Below are positions 18,521 to 26,491 of a DNA stretch of 64,000 nt, in pieces; positions within the stretch are counted from its first letter, which is position 1, and each line of letters starts with the position of its first letter. The stretch spans positions 4,121,001 through 4,185,000 of the forward strand of contig NZ_CP108370.1 of NCBI RefSeq assembly GCF_035953295.1, written 5' to 3'. Under the pieces are notes generated by a model, which did not search any database, was not told where the DNA came from, and worked only from the letters and a program-made list of their open reading frames with translations. The translations under genes and the position numbers were made by a program. The stretch is from Streptomyces sp. NBC_01335. Its GTDB lineage: Bacteria; Actinomycetota; Actinomycetes; Streptomycetales; Streptomycetaceae.

Positions 18521-19336
18521 CTACCGCGCCCGCGCCTCCCGCGAACCGTTGCCGCGGGCGTAGTGGTGGGCGGCGGCGACCGAGGCCATGAGTTCGGCGT
18601 CCAGGAGGGACGGGTCGGCCAGGCGGGTCGGGGCCGCGTAGGAGGCGAAGAGGGCCTTGGTCACGCGGAGGGCGGACTCGGGACGGCGGACGATCGGTTT
18701 GGTCCATTCGGCGACCGCCCGGTCGAGTTCGGACTCGGGCGAGACCTTCTGGAGGACGGAGAGTTCGTACGCCTCCTGGGCGTCGAAGACGCGGCCGGTG
18801 AGGATCAGTTCGCGGGCGCGGGCGGCGCCGATCTCGTTGATCAGGCGGGGGAGTACGCCGCCCCAGGCGGTGGGCAGGCCGAGGGCGAGTTCGGGGAGGC
18901 GGAAGGTGGTGGTGTCGGCGCCCACGCGCAGGTCGCAGGCGAGGGCGAGCGCGAGGCCGGCGCCGATGACCTTGCCCTGGACGCGGGCGACGGTGACCGC
19001 GGGGCAGCCGGTGAGGGCCTCGCAGACGCGGCGGGCCTTGTCGCCGGCGATGCGGATGCCGCTCCCGGTGGGGTCCTCGTCGAGCCAGTCCGCGAACTCG
19101 TTGCGGTCGCCGCCCAGGCTGAAGTCGGTTCCGGCGCCGCTCAGGACGAGGACGCGCACCTCCGGGTCCGGTACGGCGAGGACGGTCAGCAGGTCGTCGA
19201 GCATCCCTTCGGTGACCGTGTTGCCCTCGGCGGGGCGGTCCAGTTCGACGCGGAGTACGGGGCCTTCGCGCAGCGTGCGTATGGTGCCGGTGCGGCGGCC
19301 GTAGGGCGAGAGGAATTCGGAGAGCGGGAGTTTCAT
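18521..19336 (-). CDS. Enoyl-CoA hydratase/isomerase family protein
   Basis: The product has 271 residues with a crotonase fold. The oxyanion-hole segments are visible as GAGTDFSLGGDRNEF (about 66-80) and GKVIGAGLALALACDLRVGA (about 120-139). The usual catalytic Glu positions are in the region FRLPELALGLPTAWGG. The gene starts four bases after the stop of the CYP154-like P450 gene, so it is translated from the same message. Its presence as the last member of a conservon-P450 operon suggests a shared acyl-CoA substrate or product, which is inference. Confidence 0.88.
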   Translation of the reverse strand: MKLPLSEFLSPYGRRTGTIRTLREGPVLRVELDRPAEGNTVTEGMLDDLLTVLAVPDPEVRVLVLSGAGTDFSLGGDRNEFADWLDEDPTGSGIRIAGDKARRVCEALTGCPAVTVARVQGKVIGAGLALALACDLRVGADTTTFRLPELALGLPTAWGGVLPRLINEIGAARARELILTGRVFDAQEAYELSVLQKVSPESELDRAVAEWTKPIVRRPESALRVTKALFASYAAPTRLADPSLLDAELMASVAAAHHYARGNGSREARAR

Positions 19337-19340
19337 GTCG

Positions 19341-20606
19341 TCACATTCGTGTCGTCACGCCGAGAGAGGTCACGCGTCGGAAGACCATCCGGGAGGCGTA
19401 CGTGGCGGGGGTGGAGACCCGGATGTCCGGGAAGCGGTCGAGGAGCTGGACGAGGAGGGAGCGGGCTTCCAGCCGGGCGAGGGCCGCGCCGAGGCAGTAG
19501 TGGACGCCGCCGCCGAAGGTGAGGTGGTTGCCCCGGCGCCCGATGTCGAAGGTGAGCGGGTCCTCGTTGCGGCGCGGGTCGTGATTGGCTGACCCGTACA
19601 TGACATGCACCATGGCGTCCTTCGGGACGGTGACGCCCGCGAGTTCGGTCTCCTCGGCGGCGACCCGGGTGTTGATGGCGATCGGCGGGTCGTAGCGGAG
19701 GACCTCCTCCAGCGCGTCGTCGACCAGCTCGGGACGCGCGCGCAGCGTCGCCCAGCGCTCGGGGTCGCCGGCCAGCAGGGCCACGACGGAGGAGAGCAGG
19801 GTGGCGGTGGTCTCCAGGGAGGCGATGGTGACGAACATGGTGAGCCGGTAGAGGATCTCGTCGGCCGTCTCCCGGTCCGGTTCCATCGCGTCCCAGGTGT
19901 GGATCCAGCCGGTGAGGACATCGTGGCTGGGCCGCTCGCGACGCTCCTGCACCAGCTGGGTGAAGTACTTCCGCAGGTGCGCGGTGGCGTCGGCGGAGAC
20001 GGCCAGCTCGCTGCGGTTCGGCAGCAACTCCTGTGCGTGCACCTGGTTGTGGGTGATCTCCAGGATGTGGTCGTGGTCCTCGGCGGGGATGCCGAGCCAG
20101 CCGCCGATGGTGGAGATGGGGAGCCGATCGCTCACCAGGGAGACGAAGTCGGCCTCGCCGCCGCCGTCGAGCGCCCCGGCGAGGCCGTCGAGCAGCCCCC
20201 GGACGTGCTCCTCGACCTGCGGGGTGAGCCGCTCGATCGTCGTACGGTCGAAGAGGTTGCCGAGACTGCGCCGCTGGCAGGTGTGTTCCGGGGCGTTGAG
20301 ACGCGCGAGGGTCTTGGTCATCTCCTGGGTGGCGACGGCGCCCCAGCGTCCGGCGTCCTCCTGGCGTTCCTGCCAGGCGAAGTCGGGCGCCAGCCAGCCG
20401 CGCCCCCGGAGTACCTGGTTCGCGGAATCGAAGCCGGTGACGAAGTACCCGCCCCAGGGAGCGGGGACCACGTCACCCATGCCCCGCAATTCGGCGAGCA
20501 GGGGAAAGGGGTTCGCCTGCCCGGCCGGTGATTTGAGAGCGCGCAGAAGGGTGACCAGTGCCCGACGGTCGACGACGGGCTTGGGTATGCCACTTTTCGC
20601 GCTCAC
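19341..20606 (-). CDS. Cytochrome P450, CYP154-like
   Basis: The product has 421 residues. The GTG at 20606 follows AAGGAA. Canonical P450 features are intact: an I-helix with IASLETTATLL, the K-helix EXXR motif in EEVLRYDPP, and the heme loop FGGGVHYCLGA (proximal Cys371). Position, immediately after an EXXR-less P450 at the end of a conservon, matches the CYP157-CYP154 pairs known in Streptomyces; the CYP154 label rests on that context and should be checked. It would oxidise a small hydrophobic substrate using ferredoxin. No ferredoxin gene is adjacent. Confidence 0.9.
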   Translation of the reverse strand: MSAKSGIPKPVVDRRALVTLLRALKSPAGQANPFPLLAELRGMGDVVPAPWGGYFVTGFDSANQVLRGRGWLAPDFAWQERQEDAGRWGAVATQEMTKTLARLNAPEHTCQRRSLGNLFDRTTIERLTPQVEEHVRGLLDGLAGALDGGGEADFVSLVSDRLPISTIGGWLGIPAEDHDHILEITHNQVHAQELLPNRSELAVSADATAHLRKYFTQLVQERRERPSHDVLTGWIHTWDAMEPDRETADEILYRLTMFVTIASLETTATLLSSVVALLAGDPERWATLRARPELVDDALEEVLRYDPPIAINTRVAAEETELAGVTVPKDAMVHVMYGSANHDPRRNEDPLTFDIGRRGNHLTFGGGVHYCLGAALARLEARSLLVQLLDRFPDIRVSTPATYASRMVFRRVTSLGVTTRM

Positions 20607-20724
20607 GGAGAGTTCCTTGTCCTGGGCGGCCGGTTACCGCCCAGAACCTACCCTCGGGCACGTCCCGCTCATGCGCCGATCTTTGTTGGCCATGTCACAG
20701 GCATATGCCTCAGGAATGGTCAAT

Positions 20725-22113
20725 TCATACGCGGAAGACGTCGAGGAAAGAGCTCCACCAGCCCTTGTTCTTCTTCGGCGTGTCGGCCGCGTGGTGACGG
20801 GGCGTCACCTGGGCGGTGTCCGACGAGACCCTGGTGGCAGCGGTGTGCTGATGATGCGTCACACCGTGACGGGCCGCCGTGGGGGTGAAGACCACCGGCA
20901 GGGACACCAGCGCGCGGTGGAACGGCCCCGGCCGCCACTCGACGGCCGACGGGTGCACCGCGAGAGCGATGTCCGGTACGGAGTTGAGCACCTTCTCGAT
21001 GGCGGTGAGGGCGATCAACTGGGCCGGGGACTTCGCCGGGCACGCGTGCGGGCCGGCGCCCCAGGCGAGATGGGCGCCCTTCGCCATGGTCTCGCGGGCG
21101 GCGCTGAGGTCCGGGTCGCTGTTGGCGGCGGCGAAGCTGATCAGTACGGGCGAACCCGCCTTCAGGATCATGCCGTTCAGGTCGACGTCCTGGACGGGGT
21201 AGTGCGTCGCGTAGTTCGCGATCGGCGGGTTGTTCCAGAGCACCCCGTCGATGGCGTCCTCCACGAGGAGACCGCCGCCCCGGCGGCCGCCCCGGTCCGT
21301 GTCGCCCGCCAGCATGGCGAGCAGCGCGTTGGCGATCAGGTTGCGCTCCGGCTCGACGCCCGCGCCCATCAGCACGACGAGCTGGTCCTTGAGTTCCTCG
21401 TCGCTGAGCCCGGCCGGGTGCTGGATGAGCCAGGAGGTGATGTCCTCGCCGGGTTGCCGCCGCTTGAGGGAGACGAGCTCCATCAGGCATTCCGTCAGGC
21501 GGGCGTTGGCGTTCAGCACGTCCTCGCCGTCGAAGATGGCGGACATGTCGCGGGTCAGCCGGTCACCAATGTCGCCCGGGCAGCCGAAGAGCTGGTTGAA
21601 GAGCAGCAGCGGCAGCAGCTTCGCGTAGTCGCCGAGGAGGTCGGCGCTGCCCCGCTCGATGAACTGGTCGACCAGGTAGTCCCCGATGCGCTCCACGTCC
21701 CGCCGCAGCCGGCTGGGGTTCAGCCGGGCGAGGCTCTCGGTGACCGCCTTGCGCAGCCGCAGGTGCTCGGTGCCGTCCGTGAAAAGGCAGTTGGGCCGGT
21801 ACGCCATCATCGGCAGCACCGGGCTGTCGAGCGGGACCTGCCCCTCGCGCAGAGCGGTCCACCGCCGGGAGTCCCGCGCGAAGAGCGACGGGTTCTGGAG
21901 GACCCGGAGCGCCGCCTCGTGCTGGACCACCAGGGTGGCGTCCACGCCGGGAGCCAGCTCGATCGGTGCCGCGGCTCCGTGTGCGCGCAGCGCCTCGTAC
22001 ACGCGATGCGGATCGGCCGCGAACTCAGGGCCGTAGAGCGACGTCTGTCGCCCCTGGTGCATCGGGCACCCGGAGGGGGCGCCGTGCGGGTTGGCTCCCG
22101 GCGACGGGTCCAT
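20725..22113 (-). CDS. cvnE: Conservon cytochrome P450, CYP157-like, lacking EXXR
   Basis: The product has 462 residues. The ATG at 22113 has GAGGAA upstream. The heme loop WGAGPHACPAKSP keeps the proximal Cys (358). The K-helix reads DAIDGVLWNNPPIANY, so the EXXR motif found in nearly all P450s is absent, as reported for CYP157 members. The I-helix reads LMGAGVEPERNL instead of the usual AGxE/DT. A tail of about 50 residues, His-rich and then ending KNKGWWSSFLDVFRV, extends beyond the normal P450 end. It follows cvnD by 61 bases and precedes the CYP154-like gene by 118 bases. It may be a regulatory or structural rather than catalytic P450. Confidence 0.88.
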   Translation of the reverse strand: MDPSPGANPHGAPSGCPMHQGRQTSLYGPEFAADPHRVYEALRAHGAAAPIELAPGVDATLVVQHEAALRVLQNPSLFARDSRRWTALREGQVPLDSPVLPMMAYRPNCLFTDGTEHLRLRKAVTESLARLNPSRLRRDVERIGDYLVDQFIERGSADLLGDYAKLLPLLLFNQLFGCPGDIGDRLTRDMSAIFDGEDVLNANARLTECLMELVSLKRRQPGEDITSWLIQHPAGLSDEELKDQLVVLMGAGVEPERNLIANALLAMLAGDTDRGGRRGGGLLVEDAIDGVLWNNPPIANYATHYPVQDVDLNGMILKAGSPVLISFAAANSDPDLSAARETMAKGAHLAWGAGPHACPAKSPAQLIALTAIEKVLNSVPDIALAVHPSAVEWRPGPFHRALVSLPVVFTPTAARHGVTHHQHTAATRVSSDTAQVTPRHHAADTPKKNKGWWSSFLDVFRV

Positions 22114-22174
22114 GTCTCTTCCTCGGTGTGAAGGCGGGCCGGAACCGGCCCGTGGTGGTGGGGCTCTAAGGGGG

Positions 22175-22765
22175 TCAGGCGACGCGGGCGAGCAGGTGCT
22201 GCACCAGCGTGATCAGGGCCTGCGCGGACGACTTCTGGTCACGCGCGTCGCAGTGGATCACCGGAGTGTCCGGCAGCAGGTCGAGCGCCTCGCGGAGCTC
22301 GTCCTCGCTGTGCTGCGTCGCGGGGTCGAAGCTGTTCACGGCGACCGCGTACTCCAGGCCGTACCGCTCGACCAGGTCGATCACCGGGAAGGTGTCGGCG
22401 AGTCGGCCCGGGTCGATCAGCAGCAGAGCGCCGAGCGACCCGCGCGCCATGTCCTCCCAGAGCTGCACGAACCGCTGCTGGCCCGGGGTGCCGAACAGGT
22501 ACAGCACCAGTTCGTCGCTGAGCGTCAGACGGCCGAAGTCCAGCGCGACCGTCGTCGTCTCCTTGCCGGGAGCGCTCCGCAGGTCGTCCAGGTGGGCGGC
22601 GGCCTGCGTCATCCGCTCCTCGGTGCGCAGCGGAGTGATCTCGGAGAGCGTGCCGATGAGCGTGGTCTTGCCCACGGCGAAATGTCCGACGACGAGGATC
22701 TTCGCCGCGCGCTGGACCGCGTCCGGCACATAGATGTTCTCAGCCGAAACGGACGTGGAGTCCAT
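22175..22765 (-). CDS. cvnD: Conservon GTP-binding protein CvnD
   Basis: The product has 196 residues, a small Ras/MglA-like GTPase. The P-loop is GHFAVGKTT (about 27-35), the G3 region is FGTPGQQRF (about 90-98), and the G4 position reads NSFD instead of NKxD. No lipidation motif is present. The start overlaps the end of cvnC by 26 bases. In conservons CvnD works with the histidine-kinase-like CvnA, the roadblock protein CvnB and the DUF742 protein CvnC, resembling a eukaryotic G-protein-coupled module at the membrane. Confidence 0.93.
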   Translation of the reverse strand: MDSTSVSAENIYVPDAVQRAAKILVVGHFAVGKTTLIGTLSEITPLRTEERMTQAAAHLDDLRSAPGKETTTVALDFGRLTLSDELVLYLFGTPGQQRFVQLWEDMARGSLGALLLIDPGRLADTFPVIDLVERYGLEYAVAVNSFDPATQHSEDELREALDLLPDTPVIHCDARDQKSSAQALITLVQHLLARVA

Positions 22766-23114
22766 GCAACACCTCTTCGAGGATCTTCCGGTCGACGAGT
22801 TGGGCGGCGGGCGGGGCCTTGCGCCGGATCAGGTGGCCCTGTTCCGCTAAATCCTGGAGCAGCAACCGGGCCACCCCTACGGGCTGCTGGAGGTGGCCGG
22901 CCACCTCCGCGACCGAGAGGTAACCGCCGGAGCAGAGCTCCCAGATCGCCCGGACCTCGGGGCCCGCCTGCGCGGGCATCTCCCGGTCCGGGGCGATGGT
23001 GACGAGCGTGACGAGGGAGAGTGCATCCGCGTCGGGCAGACCGCGCCCGCCGGTGATGACGTACGAGCGGACGAATCCGCTGGAGACGGCCTCTTCCTCG
23101 CCCCGGGCCGTCAT
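22740..23114 (-). CDS. cvnC: Conservon DUF742 protein CvnC, with a TTA codon
   Basis: The product has 124 residues. The ATG at 23114 overlaps the cvnB stop by four bases (ATGA) and is preceded by GGGAAG. The DUF742 domain covers most of the chain, including the segment GGYLSVAEVAGHLQQPVGVA that resembles a winged helix. Leu89 is encoded by TTA (22848-22850, minus strand), in phase with the start. TTA is very rare in Streptomyces and needs the bldA tRNA, so output of this operon may be developmentally gated at translation. The downstream overlap with cvnD suggests translational coupling. Confidence 0.92.
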   Translation of the reverse strand: MTARGEEEAVSSGFVRSYVITGGRGLPDADALSLVTLVTIAPDREMPAQAGPEVRAIWELCSGGYLSVAEVAGHLQQPVGVARLLLQDLAEQGHLIRRKAPPAAQLVDRKILEEVLHGLHVRFG

Positions 23115-23515
23115 GCGTCGCTTCCCGCCGTCTGGCGAGGAGGTGTGCTCATCGCCTTCCCGACCGCTCCGACCTGTTGCTGCATGCGGAACGACATGGC
23201 TTCCATGTCCACGTCGGCGGCCGCCGCGGCCGCCAGATAGGCGCCGCTTCCGGCGGCTATGAGGAAGATCCAGCCGTCCTCGTACTCCAGCAGCGTCTGC
23301 CGCCACTGTCCGGGCGCGCGGGTGCCGATGAAGGGGGCGACGGCCCGGCTCAGCGACTGCATCGAGCTCATGGCGGCGGCGACCGTCTCGGCGTCGTCAC
23401 GGCCGATGTCGGCCGAACTGGCCAGCAGCAGGCCGTCGGCGGACACGAGGATGGCGTGTCGGGCGCCGGGTACTTGGAGCACGTCGTCGAGTACCCACGA
23501 CAGGTCGGGATTCAC
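23111..23515 (-). CDS. cvnB: Conservon roadblock/LC7 protein CvnB
   Basis: The product has 134 residues. The GTG at 23515 overlaps the cvnA stop by four bases. The roadblock/LC7 fold is evident: DVLQVPGARHAILVSADGLL near the start, an alpha helix with AETVAAAMSSMQSLSRAV, and GWIFLIAAGSGAYLAAAAAA near the end. The protein usually forms dimers that act on the partner GTPase of the conservon. Confidence 0.93.
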   Translation of the reverse strand: MNPDLSWVLDDVLQVPGARHAILVSADGLLLASSADIGRDDAETVAAAMSSMQSLSRAVAPFIGTRAPGQWRQTLLEYEDGWIFLIAAGSGAYLAAAAAADVDMEAMSFRMQQQVGAVGKAMSTPPRQTAGSDA

Positions 23516-24741
23516 TGGTTCTCGGTTCCTTCCATCGTCGTGTCACGTCCGGACCGCGTGCCTCGCTGGAACGCGCCGAGCCGGGAGGCCGTCTCGTGGT
23601 TGCTGCGGACCGGAGCCGGTTCGGCCGCCGCCGTGGGCAGGACGGAGACCGGGCTCTGACGGCGGCGCTTGGGCAGACCGCCGGCGGTGGTGGCCGGCGG
23701 CGCGGTGGGCGCGAAGGGCTCCTGCCGTGCGGCGTCGGGGAACAGCGGGGTCGGGGCGGTCGGAGCCGTACGCGTCGGGAGCGACGGCACGGACGGAGCC
23801 GAGGTCTCCCGGGTGACCGGCACGGGGATCGGCGGCACGTCGCCGGTCAGCAGCTCGTCGGGGAGCAGAACCACCGCGCGTACACCTCCGTAGGGGGATA
23901 CGGAGTCCACCGAAACCTTGAACCCGTAGCGGGCGGCCAGCAGGCCGGAGACGGCGAACCCGAACTGAGGGGGGATGCCCAGGCTGGAGACGTTGATCTC
24001 CGCGCGGGGGTCGAGCAGGGAGCCCGCGCGGTCCTTCTCCTCCTGGCCCATGCCGAGACCGGCGTCGTCCACGATGAGGCAGACGCCCGAGGGCACGGCC
24101 TGGATGTTGATCTCGACCGGGGTGCCCGGGGCGGAGTAGTTGGTGGCGTTGGCCATCAGCTCGGCGAGGACCACGGCGACCGGCTCGACGGCCTTGCTGA
24201 CCACCGAGAAGTTCACCTGCCCGTTGATCCGGACCCGGTCGAAGTGCCGGATACGGCCCTGGGCGCTGCGGGCCACGTCGAAGACGGAGGCGACGGTCTC
24301 GCGGCGGCCGAGCCAGCCGCCGCAGAGCACGGCGATGCCCTGTGCCCGGCGGCCGAACTGGCTGTTGGTGTGGTCGATCGCCATGAGGTCGGCGAGGATC
24401 TGCGGATCGTCGCCGTACTTCGTCTGAGCCTTCTCGATGACGACCTGCTGCTGGTCGGCGAGGCCCTGGAGGGTACGCACGGCCGCCTTGAGGACGGCCT
24501 TGGTCTCCTCCTCGGCGTCCTTGCGGACATCGGCCAGCTCAGCGGCGTGCCGGTGCAGGAGGCCGGTCTGTGCGGCCTGCCACTCGTCGCGCTGCCGCCA
24601 CAGGCCCTCGCGCTCGGTTCTGAGCTCGTTGGTCTGCCTGCGCAGTCTGATATTGGTTTTACGAGCCCGCAGCACGGCGCCAACGGCGACCAGTGCTACG
24701 ACCATCAGTGCCCAGAGGACAGCGTCCTGTGGAAATGTCAT
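23512..24741 (-). CDS. cvnA: Conservon sensor histidine-kinase-like protein CvnA
   Basis: The product has 409 residues from the ATG at 24741, which follows GAAGTGAG; an ATG at 24762 would add seven residues without a ribosome site. One membrane helix (about 6-26) is followed by a coiled coil (about 30-110) and a HATPase domain (about 190-310, with ELMANATNYSAPGTPVEI and the G1 box VDDAGLGMG). No sensor loop of any size lies outside, and the classical H-box is not conserved, typical of CvnA. The C-terminal 100 residues are Pro/Thr/Ala-rich. It leads a tight operon with cvnB-C-D and two P450 genes. Confidence 0.92.
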   Translation of the reverse strand: MTFPQDAVLWALMVVALVAVGAVLRARKTNIRLRRQTNELRTEREGLWRQRDEWQAAQTGLLHRHAAELADVRKDAEEETKAVLKAAVRTLQGLADQQQVVIEKAQTKYGDDPQILADLMAIDHTNSQFGRRAQGIAVLCGGWLGRRETVASVFDVARSAQGRIRHFDRVRINGQVNFSVVSKAVEPVAVVLAELMANATNYSAPGTPVEINIQAVPSGVCLIVDDAGLGMGQEEKDRAGSLLDPRAEINVSSLGIPPQFGFAVSGLLAARYGFKVSVDSVSPYGGVRAVVLLPDELLTGDVPPIPVPVTRETSAPSVPSLPTRTAPTAPTPLFPDAARQEPFAPTAPPATTAGGLPKRRRQSPVSVLPTAAAEPAPVRSNHETASRLGAFQRGTRSGRDTTMEGTENQ

Positions 24742-25375
24742 GAGACTCACTTCAAGTGCCATGGCTACGGATACGGCTTGACGTCCCCGTGCCTGCCGCA
24801 TTCCCTGGCTCAACGAGCCCTGGACTGCGCCATGCAGGGAATGCCCCTCCGAAGTCGGGGCCGAGGTTGTCACCCCTTGCGGGACGCCCCCCATACGCCA
24901 TCAGCCCACTGGAAGTCAGTTGATCTTACACAGCTGGCATATGTAAGTGTGAATTGGTGAACGCTAGTTGCGTGGTCTCGACCGAATATGCGCATTTATG
25001 ATCCACCGTCATATGCGGGCGGAGTGCGGGGGGATGTCCGTTCGTGGTGGCCGACGGTGCGTTGGTGACACGTGTGTCCATGGCGCGCGGGCGTCGGCGC
25101 GATTTCGGCGCGGGGCGCGTGAGATGGCCGTTCGGTGGCGTGCGTGGTCGTCCGGGGAGCGACGCGCGGAGGTGGTGGCGGGTGTGGGGATCGTGCGGGG
25201 ATGCGGTGGGGGTCGTGGGGGGACACGGCGGGCCGCTTTGCGGGGGCGGGGTGGGGCGGGGGTGTCGGGATGCTCGCGCGTGCTCGCGCGTGCTCGCGTG
25301 TGCTCGGGGCTCGGGGCTCGGGGCTCGGGGCTCGGGGCTCGGGGCTCGGGGCGGCCGGGTGCGGCCGGATGAGCT
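24742..25375. other. Intergenic region upstream of the conservon
   Basis: The first 250 bases are less GC-rich and contain alternating T/A stretches near 24920-25010, a likely promoter zone for cvnA. The rest is extremely G-rich on the plus strand and includes tandem repeats at 25271-25352. Apparent reading frames here are low-complexity and have no ribosome sites, so no gene is called. Confidence 0.6.
25271..25352. repeat. Two adjoining short tandem repeats
   Basis: TGCTCGCGCG repeats about three times (25271-25302, the last copy ending GTG), and is followed directly by about seven copies of the 7-mer GGGGCTC (to about 25352). The array sits 20 bases beyond the stop of the DeoR gene. Such short arrays often vary in copy number between isolates. 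Confidence 0.85.
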
Positions 25376-26176
25376 TCAGACCGCGATGACGGTCACGCCC
25401 GCTTCGCGGAACCCGGCCGCCGCCTCGTCGCCGATGGCGGTGTCGGTCACCAGCACGTCGATCCGGCGCAGTTCGCAGACCCGGGCGAAGGCCCGGCGGC
25501 CGATCTTCGAGGAGTCGGCCGCCACGATCACCCGCTGAGCGCGCTCGGCCAGCAGCCGGTTGACGGCGGCCTCGCCCTCGTGGTGGACGTACGCGCCCTC
25601 CCGGACGTCGATCGCGTTGACGCCCAGTACGGCGATGTCGAGCGTGATCTCCTGCAACACCCCGCTCGCCAGCGGCCCGGTGAGCTCGTACGACTGGGGG
25701 CGGGCGACTCCGCCGGTCACCACCGTCTTGATCTGCGGCCGGATCACCAGCTCGTTCGCGATGTTCAGGGCGTTGGTCACCACGGTCAGCGCGGGCGGGG
25801 CGCTGCTGCCTGCCGCGCTGTCGCCGCCGATGTCCGTACGTACCGAGAGGCCGCGCGCGACCTCGGTGACCGTCGTGCCGCCGGTCAGACCCACCACGCC
25901 GCCCGCCGGAACCAGGTCGGCCACGGCGCGGCCGATGCGCTGCTTCTCCGAGGCGTGGCGCGCCGTCTTGTACCGCAACGGGAGTTCGTACGAGACCCCG
26001 TGCGCGACCGCGCCGCCCCGGGTCCGGGTGAGCATCTGCTGCTCGGCGAGCTGGTCCAGATCCCGGCGGATGGTCGCGGCCGACACCTCCAGGGTCGTCG
26101 CGGCCTCTTCCACCTCCACCCGGCCGTGCGCGGCGAGCAGTTCCAGCAGGGCGTTCCACCGGGCGTCCCTGGACAC
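25376..26176 (-). CDS. DeoR-family transcriptional regulator of sugar-phosphate genes
   Basis: The product has 266 residues. The GTG at 26176 has GGAGAG five bases upstream. An N-terminal HTH (about 17-55, with SAATIRRDLDQL) is followed by the DeoRC sensor domain (about 75-250, with GLTGGTTVTEVARGL and VTNALNIANEL and the loop AADSSKIGRRAF). DeoRC domains bind sugar phosphates. It is transcribed divergently from a SIS-domain gene and an aldolase gene, probably its targets. Tandem repeats lie both after its stop codon and just before its start. Confidence 0.93.
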   Translation of the reverse strand: MSRDARWNALLELLAAHGRVEVEEAATTLEVSAATIRRDLDQLAEQQMLTRTRGGAVAHGVSYELPLRYKTARHASEKQRIGRAVADLVPAGGVVGLTGGTTVTEVARGLSVRTDIGGDSAAGSSAPPALTVVTNALNIANELVIRPQIKTVVTGGVARPQSYELTGPLASGVLQEITLDIAVLGVNAIDVREGAYVHHEGEAAVNRLLAERAQRVIVAADSSKIGRRAFARVCELRRIDVLVTDTAIGDEAAAGFREAGVTVIAV

Positions 26177-26196
26177 AGGCGCTCTCCTCGGATGTG

Positions 26197-26266
26197 TGTG
26201 GCGTGCGGGGTGTGGCGTGCGGGGTGTGGCGTGCGGGGTCTGACGTACGGGGTGTGGCGTGCGGGG
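26197..26266. repeat. Five-copy 14-bp tandem repeat upstream of the DeoR gene
   Basis: TGTGGCGTGCGGGG repeats at 26197, 26211, 26225, 26239 (degenerate, TCTGACGTACGGGG) and 26253, all exactly 14 bases apart. The array begins 21 bases before the DeoR start codon, where the promoter or leader of that gene should be. Copy number could affect expression or serve as tandem binding sites. Confidence 0.9.
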
Positions 26267-26321
26267 CTCCGGGGTGGCCCGCAGGGGGAAAACCGGACAG
26301 GCGCAAGCCTGACACGAGCAG

Positions 26322-26406
26322 CGGAAATGATCGAACGATGAAAGAAGTGGGGGTGCACATGCTTGAAAATGCTCGATTGGAGCCGCTAACGTGCAGGAAC
26401 GAGCAT
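26322..26406 (+). promoter_or_regulatory. Candidate DeoR operator region
   Basis: The divergent gap holds two related words, GAAATGATCGA (26324-26334) and GAAAATGCTCGA (26365-26376), with GATGAAAGAA after the first; this recalls the CTTTCAT-type sites of sugar DeoR regulators. ATGCTCG (26369-26375) and CGAGCAT (26400-26406) also form an inverted pair. This is the only AT-richer part of the gap and probably contains the promoter of the SIS gene. Operator identity is inferred. Confidence 0.4.
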
Positions 26407-26491
26407 GCGAGCGAATGTGCTGCCCTCGGTTCCGCCCTTCGGTTCCTCCGTTCGGTTCCTCCCTCGGTTTCCCCAGTCAGGAGCGCACTCC

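Noticed and set aside
22091..23002. Plus-strand frames opposite cvnD/cvnC
   Set aside because: Antisense shadows in a GC-biased region; the minus-strand genes have clear domains, overlaps and starts.
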